NCBI RefSeq assembly: GCF_963517015.1
Contig: NZ_CAUQDV010000002.1
Coordinates: forward strand, 248,001 to 312,000
DNA: 64,000 nt
DNA from: an uncultured Devosia sp.
GTDB taxonomy: Bacteria > Pseudomonadota > Alphaproteobacteria > Rhizobiales > Devosiaceae
Direction of reading: 5' to 3'
Shown here: positions 35,702 to 42,568 of the stretch, in pieces
Position numbering within the stretch: position 1 is the stretch's first letter
Layout of the letters: each line of letters opens with the position of its first letter
Notes under the pieces: generated by a model
Database searches by the model: none
The model's input: only the letters and a program-made list of their open reading frames with translations
What the model was told of the DNA's origin: nothing
Translations under genes and position numbers: made by a program

Positions 35702-36459
35702 GTGGCGACCGCGACCCCTTCGAACTGATGCCGCGTTTTGTCGACCCGGAGCCTGACGCGGTCATCATGAATGCGACCATTGCGCAGAGCCGCGAGGCCT
35801 TTACGTCCCGCAAGACCGTGTCAGGCCATGGCGGTCCGGTGTCTCTGGCGCAGTGGTTCAGGCAATCGGCCCGCTGGCTCGTACCGGCCGGGACCATGGC
35901 GATTGCTCTGGTTGCCGTCGTCCTTGTCACACCGAGCCTCACCCCGACATCGCCGGAGCAGAGGGCGAACCCGCAGGTTGCCGATCGCCCTCCTGCGTCA
36001 GCCCTGCCCTCGACCAGCCTGTCGCGTGGCGACCAGCAAGTGGCTGACACTCCCGCTGGCGAAAGCACCGGCCGCCGCATGGGCATGACCGTGCCGCCCC
36101 CGGCTGGACAGGCGCCAATCGCGCCCTTGCCGCAGGTGGTGACAAGTTTTGCGGGCGATGGCGTTCAGCTCAGCCTGCGGCTCGATGCACAGGCGCTGAA
36201 AATCTACCTGCCCGAGCGGTCCGGCGAGCCGTTTCTCGACGCTCAGAGCGTCATGCCCGGCGAGACGGTCGAAATTCTTTCGGCCTTCCTGCAGCCCGAC
36301 GACGTGCTGATGGCCATTCACTTCCGGGTGGACGACGTCCGCTTCTGGCGCATCTATCGACTGGCTGATGGCACCTATGAACGCGATCCCCCACTCTCCA
36401 CGCTGACATCCGATGCTGCTGATCGGGCCGAGGTGGAGCGGCGGCTGGCGACGCAGTAG
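35698..36459 (+). CDS. Putative membrane anti-sigma factor (253 aa)
   Basis: A ~57-residue cytoplasmic N-terminus, one membrane span (WLVPAGTMAIALVAVVLVT, ~60-78), a proline-rich linker and a ~120-residue periplasmic domain (VVTSFAGDGVQLSLRLDAQALKIYLPE). This is the usual topology of anti-sigma factors. No zinc-binding HxxxCxxC motif is present, so it is not a ZAS-type protein. Translational coupling to the ECF gene is the main evidence. The periplasmic domain presumably senses the inducing signal. Confidence 0.72.
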   Translation: MSGDRDPFELMPRFVDPEPDAVIMNATIAQSREAFTSRKTVSGHGGPVSLAQWFRQSARWLVPAGTMAIALVAVVLVTPSLTPTSPEQRANPQVADRPPASALPSTSLSRGDQQVADTPAGESTGRRMGMTVPPPAGQAPIAPLPQVVTSFAGDGVQLSLRLDAQALKIYLPERSGEPFLDAQSVMPGETVEILSAFLQPDDVLMAIHFRVDDVRFWRIYRLADGTYERDPPLSTLTSDAADRAEVERRLATQ

Positions 36460-36468
36460 TCGCTGGTT

Positions 36469-37404
36469 TCAGCGCAGTGGACCGTCATGATCTCCCAACA
36501 GGCTGTCGATCAGGCGATGCGGAATGGTGAGGTCCCACCAGAGTGTATCGACGTCATCGAGCAGGTCATCCATGGGCTTGAGCAGGCCGGCTGAGGCGAA
36601 TACCAGGTGCGGGACAGGCAGGCGCAGGTTGAACCAGCCATGTTCGAAGCGCCCCGAGAGATAGGACTGTGAATTGCGCGCTGCGAGCTTCAGCATGGCG
36701 TCGCGAAAGCCAGGTGTGAGCAGGTTGCCGGCCGAGGCATTGGCGCTGACCATTGTGTCGAACACGGCGTCGAAGGCAGGATCGATCGGCTGCCGCCGCA
36801 TCTCGTCGCCTGCCATCTTCCGGAAGAGATCGTCGATTGCCGTAGGCAAACCTGACTTCGGCAGCACTTCGACGCTTCCCGAGAATGACTGGGGTACAGC
36901 AATCTCGACCTGCATGAGATAGAGCATCTCGGTGTGTTTCTGGCTGCGATTGCGACGCCAGATGGTGGATTCGTTGAGTCGATAGGCGATGTCGCGATAC
37001 GTTCCCCGGCTTTCCCATGCGGTGAAGCGCCGCCCTTCGGAGCTGAACAGGTCGGCAAGCCATTTTTCGATATCGACGGTTCCCCAGCCGCTGGCGAAGT
37101 GGCTCTGGCCCCAGCCATCGCCGATGGGCTGGGCGACGGAAGCCAGCGCAATATCGCGCCAGAGCCGGTTGGACAGTTTCCAGACCATGCCGGCGACGAT
37201 GCAGGCCAGAACAAGCCAGAACCAGGAAAAGCTCTCCCCCAGCAGCCCGCGGCCTAGCAGCATGAAGAAGAGGCCTCCCGTCAGATTGAGACTGGCGGCG
37301 AGATTGACCAAGCGTCGCGGCTCACCTTGGCGCAGCAGTTCTGTTATCTCGTCGCGGTTGAGGCCGCTGGCCAAAACGATCTGACTGTTGTCCGATGGGG
37401 TCAT
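36469..37404 (-). CDS. DUF3137-like membrane protein (311 aa)
   Basis: Two hydrophobic segments (~38-56 and ~60-78) follow a short cytoplasmic N-terminus (GLNRDEITELLRQGEPRRLVNLAAS). The large C-terminal soluble part includes FSSEGRRFTAWESRGTYRDIAYRL and HTEMLYLMQVEIAVPQSFSG, similar in layout to DUF3137 proteins (weak recall). Third gene of the minus operon from promoter copy 7; convergent with the anti-sigma gene, only nine bases between stops. Confidence 0.65.
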   Translation of the reverse strand: MTPSDNSQIVLASGLNRDEITELLRQGEPRRLVNLAASLNLTGGLFFMLLGRGLLGESFSWFWLVLACIVAGMVWKLSNRLWRDIALASVAQPIGDGWGQSHFASGWGTVDIEKWLADLFSSEGRRFTAWESRGTYRDIAYRLNESTIWRRNRSQKHTEMLYLMQVEIAVPQSFSGSVEVLPKSGLPTAIDDLFRKMAGDEMRRQPIDPAFDAVFDTMVSANASAGNLLTPGFRDAMLKLAARNSQSYLSGRFEHGWFNLRLPVPHLVFASAGLLKPMDDLLDDVDTLWWDLTIPHRLIDSLLGDHDGPLR

Positions 37405-37413
37405 GCGTTTGTC

Positions 37414-37983
37414 CTATCGCTGGCCCGGCCTGTCCGAGAGATAGCGTTCGAGGAGGCCGGTGAGCGGGCTATGCAGCAGATTGCCATTGATGCGTGGCGG
37501 CGGATCATAGCTGAAGGCGAAATCATAGCGACCATCGCGCTCGACGGTCAGGTCAAGCACGGTCCAGACCGCCTTTCCATCGGCCGCCATGGCATCGCGC
37601 AGTGCCAGCAATGCCTGCTTGGTTGCGGGGCTCAGTCTAAAATCCAGATCCTCCAACTCTGCGCCCGGCTTGCGCGCCAGAACCGAGGCCTGGCTGCTTG
37701 ACCGTCCACCGTCCTCGATCAGAACTTCGTGGTTTACGGCAACATAAACCCATTCGCGATCATCCCATTCGCCCTCCTGCAGATCGGTTATGTCTCCGAC
37801 GATACTGCGAACCGCCGTATTCTGCAGGGCGATCAGGTCGGAGACGGGCTGACCCTTTCCCCCCTTGGAGAGCAGTTTTGAGATCCACATGGTTGTATCG
37901 TCCTTGGATGGGTGAAGCAGCTGTCCTGCATGGGCTGGCGCAGCAACGAGCGATAGAGCGAGCAGGAGTGCCATGATCCGCAC
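37414..37983 (-). CDS. Secreted protein of unknown function (189 aa)
   Basis: Signal peptide ending APAHAG. The mature part has WDDREWVYVAVNHEVLIEDGG and a C-terminal VERDGRYDFAFSYDPPPRINGNLL, vaguely like DUF600/YezG-type 'FxYDxxPxING' segments. GTG 37983 has GAGG upstream; ATG 37974 is the alternative, and both keep the signal peptide. It lies nine bases after the preceding gene and ten before the DUF3137-like gene. No cysteine in the mature part. Confidence 0.65.
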   Translation of the reverse strand: MRIMALLLALSLVAAPAHAGQLLHPSKDDTTMWISKLLSKGGKGQPVSDLIALQNTAVRSIVGDITDLQEGEWDDREWVYVAVNHEVLIEDGGRSSSQASVLARKPGAELEDLDFRLSPATKQALLALRDAMAADGKAVWTVLDLTVERDGRYDFAFSYDPPPRINGNLLHSPLTGLLERYLSDRPGQR

Positions 37984-37992
37984 CGGCAGGCC

Positions 37993-38775
37993 TCATTCGT
38001 ATTCCGTCTCAAGCCTGTCGGTCGCCGCATGCAGCGTATCCGACATAACCAGGACCAGCCGATCAGAAAACTCGACGAGTAGCGGCTCGTTCAGCTTCTC
38101 CAACACTTCGGCCAGTTGGGCCCCGGGCAGACGGCTATAGGCTGCGACGCGGGTATGGAAGTTGTCCTGGCTGTAGGCGTCACGCAGATACTGCGCACTC
38201 TCCACCCATTCCTTTGCGCCGTCCGCTCCGATGACCGGGTCAGCCATGATCGCCAAGGCCCGGTAGTAGATATCCATGTCGACCCCGTCCCGCTCCGGGG
38301 CGCGCTGACCCGCAAAGAGATTGGTCAGTAGTTCCTTCTGGCTGTCGGAGGCGCTGGCCACATAGCCCTGCCCAGCCTCGACCAGCGCCGCGGGATCCTC
38401 CCGCGCGAACACCCCATTCACATAAGTGCCAACGTCGATGGCCAGATCGGAGCGTTGATAGGCCAGCGCGGCGTCACGCTGCTCCAAAGAGGTATGGCTT
38501 TCTAGCGCCTTCAGAAAATCCGCCTCCAGTTCATCGACCGTGAATGCCGCATCCACTGCCGCATGCCAGCGGTCGATCTGCGCACTGGTGAAACCGAGAT
38601 CCGTCGAGATGACCGCCTTGAGGTCGTTACCGACCTTTGTCAGGCTTTCCGTGGCGCCCAGCGCTTCGGCCAGGGCTCTGGTCGTCACTTCGACCGCCCA
38701 AACCACGGGAGACACGAGGATTGCCGCCGCCAGGACCGTTGTCCGAACTGCTTGATGGTTGAGACCCCAGATCAT
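37993..38775 (-). CDS. Secreted or membrane-anchored protein of unknown function (260 aa)
   Basis: From ATG 38775 (GGAG at proper distance) the N-terminus MIWGLNHQAVRTTVLAAAILVSPVVWA is a signal peptide or anchor. The rest is strongly helical: TDLGFTSAQIDRWHAAVDAAFTVDELEADFLKALESH, YRALAIMADPVIGADGAKEW and a C-terminal FSDRLVLVMSDTLHAATDRLETEYE. The frame is open far upstream but promoter copy 7 lies inside that part, so the later start is right. No family assigned. Confidence 0.68.
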   Translation of the reverse strand: MIWGLNHQAVRTTVLAAAILVSPVVWAVEVTTRALAEALGATESLTKVGNDLKAVISTDLGFTSAQIDRWHAAVDAAFTVDELEADFLKALESHTSLEQRDAALAYQRSDLAIDVGTYVNGVFAREDPAALVEAGQGYVASASDSQKELLTNLFAGQRAPERDGVDMDIYYRALAIMADPVIGADGAKEWVESAQYLRDAYSQDNFHTRVAAYSRLPGAQLAEVLEKLNEPLLVEFSDRLVLVMSDTLHAATDRLETEYE

Positions 38776-38807
38776 CACAATCTCCGAAGCTGAATTTCTT
38801 CTCAGCC

Positions 38808-38837
38808 ATAGGACGCCGCGCATGGATGGAACCTTGG
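38808..38837 (-). promoter_or_regulatory. ECF-type promoter, copy 7 (CCAAGGT-N15-CGTCCTAT, minus strand)
   Basis: Minus strand: CCAAGGT at 38837-38831, 15-base spacer, CGTCCTAT at 38815-38808; 32 bases before the ATG at 38775. Back-to-back with copy 8. Confidence 0.75.
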
Positions 38838-38869
38838 TCGAGAACCATTTTAGGTTCGTTGTCCCAATA

Positions 38870-38899
38870 CCAAGGTTCTCGCCCCAACCAGCGTCCCAT
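38870..38899 (+). promoter_or_regulatory. ECF-type promoter, copy 8 (CCAAGGT-N15-CGTCCCAT)
   Basis: CCAAGGT at 38870-38876, 15-base spacer, CGTCCCAT at 38892-38899; 20 bases before the ATG at 38920, which has a GGAAGGGAG ribosome site. Confidence 0.75.
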
Positions 38900-38919
38900 A
38901 TGCAGGAAGGGAGATTGCG

Positions 38920-39088
38920 ATGACACGCCTGGCCATTCGTCTGCCGAGTCGCAGTCAGCATCGAGCGTCTCGCCGAGCCGGATCGCAGCAAGGCCCGCCG
39001 GACCATGCTCATCCTCAACATCTTCCTGGGCGTCGTAGTCGCATTCGCCACGCTGGTGCCTACCCTTTACGCAAACTTCGTCAATTGA
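38920..39088 (+). pseudogene. Small membrane protein gene, apparently frameshifted
   Basis: ATG 38920 carries a strong ribosome site and opens MTRLAIRLPSRSQ. Around 38958-38965 the protein-like signal moves to the next frame, giving SIERLAEPDRSKARR followed by one clear membrane span (MLILNIFLGVVVAFATLVPTLYANFVN) and a stop at 39086-39088. A one-base indel would join the parts into a ~56-residue single-span protein. Alternatively the 27-residue hydrophobic peptide from ATG 39005 is the real product. Either way it follows promoter copy 8. Confidence 0.45.
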
Positions 39089-39104
39089 CCCTCGGGAGCC
39101 AGCC

Positions 39105-39560
39105 ATGTCCGCGCGCGTCTTGAAGCCTCTTCTCCTGGCACTCTTTCTACTCGCTGCCGCTGTCGGCGGCTTCTTCTACTGGTTCTACGAGGCACCGCGC
39201 GCATCAGGCCCGCTGAGCCAGGCCTTGCTCGAGCGGTTCGACCCCAGTGAAGGCCAGCAGGTGGTCAACGATGTCCTTGCCGCGCATATGGATGTCGGGG
39301 CGCCTGTTGACGAGCAACGCACCACGCTGGAGAGCAATGGCTTCGACTGCGCCACCAGCCTGGTCCACGAAACCGGCGCCCAGCTGCTGACCTGCCGCCG
39401 GCCCATCGAGGGACGCCGCTACTGCGACAGCGTGCGCTACGTTGCCTATGAAACCGCTGTCGGCGACATCATCCAGAGCCTTGGGGCCACCACGCGCGTC
39501 AGCAACCGCGACCGCATGCTCGGACGCTGTTCCTATACGCCACCATCGCCCGAGGATTGA
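39105..39560 (+). CDS. Membrane-anchored cysteine-containing protein (151 aa)
   Basis: One N-terminal membrane segment (~7-27, ends FFYWFYE), then a periplasmic-looking domain with four cysteines: GFDCATSL, QLLTCRRP, RRYCDSV and LGRCSYTP. These could form two disulphides. GGGAGCC precedes ATG 39105, 16 bases after the small frameshifted gene, so both probably use promoter copy 8. No family recognised. Confidence 0.65.
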   Translation: MSARVLKPLLLALFLLAAAVGGFFYWFYEAPRASGPLSQALLERFDPSEGQQVVNDVLAAHMDVGAPVDEQRTTLESNGFDCATSLVHETGAQLLTCRRPIEGRRYCDSVRYVAYETAVGDIIQSLGATTRVSNRDRMLGRCSYTPPSPED

Positions 39561-39712
39561 TGGCCAGCGATCCTGCGGTGAAAATCGACCATCACAGCGT
39601 TGTCCTGCCCGGTCGCGAAATACCATAGCGGAATGCTGTTCATCAGGCCGCCAGCATGGCGGGCACGGGCCGGCATCAGGATGGATAGCACGCCACTCAT
39701 CGGCGCCAGCCA

Positions 39713-40039
39713 CTACTGCAATCTTGGTTCGGCCTGGCTGACCACAAGCGTGATCTTGCCGTCATTCTCTCGGACTGACACCTGCGCCCATGTGGCAGAC
39801 AGCTCATAGCCCACGCTGCCATAGCGCAGTCCCTCGTCACCCAACGCCACCGAGACGTTCCAGTGTTCGACGCAGATCACAATCGCCAGCAGCAATGGTA
39901 GGCCGAAAATGAACAGCGGCCACCAGGCCAGACCTGCCTGGATGAACGTCGGCGCGGCTACGGCGGCCATTCCAAGAATGAGCAGTGGAAAGACAAAGCC
40001 GATTATCCGGCGCTGAGAAGGCAGGAAATAGGTGGTCAT
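39713..40039 (-). CDS. Small membrane protein with two spans (108 aa)
   Basis: Two hydrophobic segments (~11-30 and ~36-56) are followed by a ~50-residue soluble tail with VSVALGDEGLRYGSVGYELSATWAQVSV, a pattern seen in PH-like domains of small bacterial membrane proteins. Last gene of the minus operon headed by promoter copy 9, 45 bases after the preceding stop. Function unknown. Confidence 0.65.
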   Translation of the reverse strand: MTTYFLPSQRRIIGFVFPLLILGMAAVAAPTFIQAGLAWWPLFIFGLPLLLAIVICVEHWNVSVALGDEGLRYGSVGYELSATWAQVSVRENDGKITLVVSQAEPRLQ

Positions 40040-40084
40040 GACATCCTCGGTTCAGTGGCTTGGAAGAGCGGCTAGGCAATGAAC

Positions 40085-40795
40085 TCACCGCCCGGGAATG
40101 AGATCGGGCGACAATCCTTCGGGCGGCATTTCGGTCAGCAGACCGAGCCTTTCGGTGAGATGCGCAATGGCCTGCGCATCTGCGACCTGGCCGAAATCCT
40201 CGAGGAACGCCTCGATATTGTCGCGGTGGACCTTGTGCATCACCCAGTTGTCGCCGGGCGGACCGATCTCCCAGCCGGCTTCAAGGCTGCGCAATTGCGC
40301 CAGCCAGACGGCGTCCGACGCCTCCGGGATCACGATGACATTGGACCGCAAGCCGTCGACATAGGCGATGGTGACCGTGTCACCGCGTGCCACCCGCCCG
40401 CCAAGCACGCGCGGGCCAAGCAGTCCGGCATCCCGATGGATGGCGACCCTCCACTCGGTACCATCGTCCTCCGCGACGCGCAGGTCGTAACGGACATTGT
40501 GATCGCGCCGGCCAGTGCGGGTCAGCATCAAGGACGAGAACGGCGTCACCGCCTCGATGGTGGCCAGCCGCTGTGTGCCGGCGCTCCGCAGATATGCTGC
40601 GTTGAGATTCGGCATGACCATAGCCAGCAACAGACCCGTGATCAGGCTGCCGACGAAGATCCGGCCCGTCAGCCGCCTGCTCTTGCGCCGCCAGGCTAGC
40701 CAATAGACGAGGCATGGCAAGGCCACGAGCAGCAGGCTGGAAAGGTATAGATTCCAGCTCAGGAACCCCAGCAGGCCGGACAGCAGCACCTGCAT
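40085..40795 (-). CDS. Membrane protein of unknown function (236 aa)
   Basis: Two hydrophobic segments (~12-34 and ~46-66) separated by a basic loop (WRRKSRRLTGR). The soluble part includes VRYDLRVAEDDGTEWRVAIHRDAGLLGPRVLGGRVARGDTVTIAYVDGLRS, beta-rich and OB-like in texture. It starts two bases after the stop of the 121-residue secreted protein, so the two are coupled. No family recognised. Confidence 0.65.
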   Translation of the reverse strand: MQVLLSGLLGFLSWNLYLSSLLLVALPCLVYWLAWRRKSRRLTGRIFVGSLITGLLLAMVMPNLNAAYLRSAGTQRLATIEAVTPFSSLMLTRTGRRDHNVRYDLRVAEDDGTEWRVAIHRDAGLLGPRVLGGRVARGDTVTIAYVDGLRSNVIVIPEASDAVWLAQLRSLEAGWEIGPPGDNWVMHKVHRDNIEAFLEDFGQVADAQAIAHLTERLGLLTEMPPEGLSPDLIPGR

Positions 40796-40797
40796 AT

Positions 40798-41163
40798 CTA
40801 GTCGAGGCCCAGCCGCTGCTTCATCAGGTCCGCTTCCTGCTGCCCCAGTTGAAAGGCCTTCTGGCCGATCCAGCGATTGGCGCTCTCTTCGCCGTCACGC
40901 CGGGCCCGCTCATTATATTCGGGCACCAGAGCCTCGATGGCAGCCTGCACCCTGGCCTTGGCGGCAGCGTCGAGTTCGATCTCGACCGGTTCAGCCTGAC
41001 CGGATGGCGCGCTGTCTGAACTCTCGCGATCGCGCTGATACTGGTCATTGGGGAAGAGATAACCGGGATCGGCGGTGGTGACCGGCGGCACAAAAATATC
41101 CTGGGCCATGACGGTGCCCGGGACAGCGGCGAGGATGAAAACTAGGGCAATTGGCTTCAACAT
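40798..41163 (-). CDS. Secreted helical protein of unknown function (121 aa)
   Basis: Signal peptide MLKPIALVFILAAVPGTVMAQ, then a proline-rich stretch and a helical C-terminus (LDAAAKARVQAAIEALVPEYNERARRDGEESANRWIGQKAFQLGQQEADLMKQRLGLD). A GGAGAGA site precedes ATG 41163. First gene of a minus-strand operon behind promoter copy 9. No cysteine, no family assigned. Confidence 0.68.
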   Translation of the reverse strand: MLKPIALVFILAAVPGTVMAQDIFVPPVTTADPGYLFPNDQYQRDRESSDSAPSGQAEPVEIELDAAAKARVQAAIEALVPEYNERARRDGEESANRWIGQKAFQLGQQEADLMKQRLGLD

Positions 41164-41186
41164 GGCATGTCTCTCCTTGGTTTCAG

Positions 41187-41216
41187 ATGAGACGAACCGG
41201 CGTCAGGAAACCTTTG
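41187..41216 (-). promoter_or_regulatory. ECF-type promoter, copy 9 (CAAAGGT-N15-CGTCTCAT, minus strand)
   Basis: Minus strand: CAAAGGT (one mismatch) at 41216-41210, 15-base spacer, CGTCTCAT at 41194-41187; 23 bases before the ATG at 41163. Its upstream block is only 12 bases from that of copy 10. Confidence 0.68.
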
Positions 41217-41228
41217 TCGGGTCAGCCA

Positions 41229-41258
41229 CCAAGCTTTTCCCGCGTGCCAACGTCCAAC
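41229..41258 (+). promoter_or_regulatory. ECF-type promoter, copy 10 (CCAAGCT-N15-CGTCCAAC)
   Basis: CCAAGCT (one mismatch) at 41229-41235, 15-base spacer, CGTCCAAC at 41251-41258. It faces the small reading frame at 41287 and the membrane protein at 41346. Divergent partner of copy 9. Confidence 0.6.
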
Positions 41259-41286
41259 CAGAACTGCAGGAATGAGAGAGACTGCC

Positions 41287-41346
41287 ATGCGTTTTGCCCC
41301 AACCAAATTCATCCTGCCGACGCAGGCCGGAGAGGAAAACACCTGA
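41287..41346 (+). CDS. 19-codon possible leader peptide
   Basis: ATG 41287, preceded by GAGAGA, opens MRFAPTKFILPTQAGEENT and stops at 41344-41346, where the TGA overlaps the next ATG (TGATG). The length, its place right after promoter copy 10 and the stop/start overlap suggest a coupling peptide for the downstream membrane protein. It may equally be chance. Confidence 0.3.
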   Translation: MRFAPTKFILPTQAGEENT

Positions 41347-41669
41347 TGTGGCGTGGCCTGGCAGTTCACGGCATACCTTTGGCCGTTGCCCTTGGAGCAG
41401 CGCTGCTCCTGTTGCCATGGATCATGGGCGCGTCGGCCATCCAGGGCGCCCCAGCATCGCAGGGCTATAATGTCGGCATTATCGCCCTCTTCCTCTATCC
41501 GGCCAGCTACCAAGGGCTGATCATTGCCTGGGGGATTTGTCGCTGGCGGAGATGGTCGCTGCAGCGCATTTTCCTGCAGCTCATCTGGCTCAGCCTCGTG
41601 CTCTTTGTTGGTGCGATGAGCTACTCATGGGTGCAGCTGCAGGACTTTCTGCAGGGTGTGGCGACCTAG
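41346..41669 (+). CDS. Small membrane protein with three spans (107 aa)
   Basis: Three hydrophobic segments (~7-28, ~44-63 and ~74-95) separated by short loops, including the basic GICRWRRWSLQR turn, with a SWVQLQDFLQGVAT tail. ATG 41346 is the first start in frame behind the short peptide whose stop it overlaps. Inferred inner-membrane location; no family recognised. Part of the promoter copy 10 transcript. Confidence 0.65.
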   Translation: MWRGLAVHGIPLAVALGAALLLLPWIMGASAIQGAPASQGYNVGIIALFLYPASYQGLIIAWGICRWRRWSLQRIFLQLIWLSLVLFVGAMSYSWVQLQDFLQGVAT

Positions 41670-41717
41670 TAGGTACATTTGTGCGGAGCAGCCTTTTTGG
41701 CGATCGCGCTCTCGCCG

Positions 41718-41747
41718 CCAAGGTCCTTTCATCTGCGGTCGTCCTAC
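41718..41747 (+). promoter_or_regulatory. ECF-type promoter, copy 11 (CCAAGGT-N15-CGTCCTAC)
   Basis: CCAAGGT at 41718-41724, 15-base spacer, CGTCCTAC at 41740-41747; 26 bases before the ATG at 41774. It faces a decayed gene, which marks that gene as a former member of the set. Confidence 0.7.
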
Positions 41748-41773
41748 AGGCAGACAACCCTGAGGAAGAGATC

Positions 41774-42182
41774 ATGCGCCTTGCCTTAGCCGCAACCCTG
41801 ACCGCACTCATCATCGCTCCAGCCCATGCCCAGATTGACGACGATTTCGCCATGGCCAACCATATTTTCGGTCAGGTCTCGTCCGCCAGCGTCACAGATG
41901 ACATCGACGGCGAATGGCTGCCGCTCAGCTCTGGCAAATCTTAATGGAGCGGAACCGGACCCCGGTCTAGCCGGCAGCTATCTCGAACCCATCTGCGGCA
42001 ACCAGCCTGTGCGTGGCGCCGTCACGACCGGGATTAAGCGAGTTTCGAGATGACGGCGGCCTATTCCGGGGGTGAGATGGTCTATCGCTTCGACTGGATC
42101 GGCGGGGCGCGATTCTACCGCAGTTTTCATCCATGATGCCAGCAATCTCACCCAAGAGAACGGCATCTATGAAAACCGATGA
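41774..42182 (+). pseudogene. Decayed secreted-protein gene of the ECF regulon
   Basis: ATG 41774 opens a clean signal peptide (MRLALAATLTALIIAPAHAQ) and ~35 mature residues (DDDFAMANHIFGQVSSASVTDDIDGEWLPL) before a stop at 41942-41944. Protein-like sequence then continues in other frames: GSYLEPICGNQPVRGAV (~41968-42020), EMVYRFDWIGGARFYRSF (~42073-42128) and DASNLTQENGIYENR to a stop at 42180-42182. At least two frameshifts would be needed to restore one ~135-residue secreted protein. Promoter copy 11 is intact. Confidence 0.6.
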
Positions 42183-42195
42183 CTTAGCTAAAAAT

Positions 42196-42270
42196 TGGCT
42201 GGGGTGCCAGGATTCGAACCTGGGAATGTCGGTACCAAAAACCGATGCCTTACCACTTGGCGACACCCCA
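42196..42270 (-). tRNA. tRNA-Gln (TTG)
   Basis: A 75-nt cloverleaf on the minus strand: acceptor TGGGGTG/CACCCCA, D-loop AAGTGGTAAGGC, anticodon loop with TTG, T-loop GGTTCGAATCC and an encoded CCA end. TTG reads CAA glutamine codons. Confidence 0.93.
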
Positions 42271-42443
42271 ACGTGGCGCGGTTCCTACACGGTTTGATCG
42301 TGCTTCGCAACACGCCGAAATCAGCCGTAAAAACCCTGCGCTAGACGCTTGAATGCGGAAACAAGCGCAGCTATAACCCGGCCCATCGCGACTGGCCGTG
42401 AGCGCAAAGCGCCCCGGCTGCAAATCCCGTGTCGCAATCCTGA

Positions 42444-42520
42444 CGGAGTATAGCGCAGCCTGGTAGCGCACCTGCTTCGGGAGCAGGGGGTCGAGTGTTC
42501 GAATCACTCTACTCCGACCA
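42444..42520 (+). tRNA. tRNA-Pro (CGG)
   Basis: A 77-nt cloverleaf: acceptor CGGAGTA/TACTCCG, D-loop AGCCTGGTAGCGC, anticodon stem-loop CCTGC-TTCGGGA-GCAGG giving anticodon CGG, T-loop GTTCGAATC and encoded CCA. A terminator follows. Confidence 0.95.
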
Positions 42521-42523
42521 ATC

Positions 42524-42555
42524 AAGCCCGGCTTCCTTGGAAGCCGGGCTTTTTG
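42524..42555 (+). terminator. Rho-independent terminator of tRNA-Pro
   Basis: AGCCCGGCTT (42525-42534) pairs with AAGCCGGGCT (42541-42550) over a six-base loop and is followed by TTTTGTTT. Confidence 0.9.
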
Positions 42556-42568
42556 TTTAAGTGTCGCC

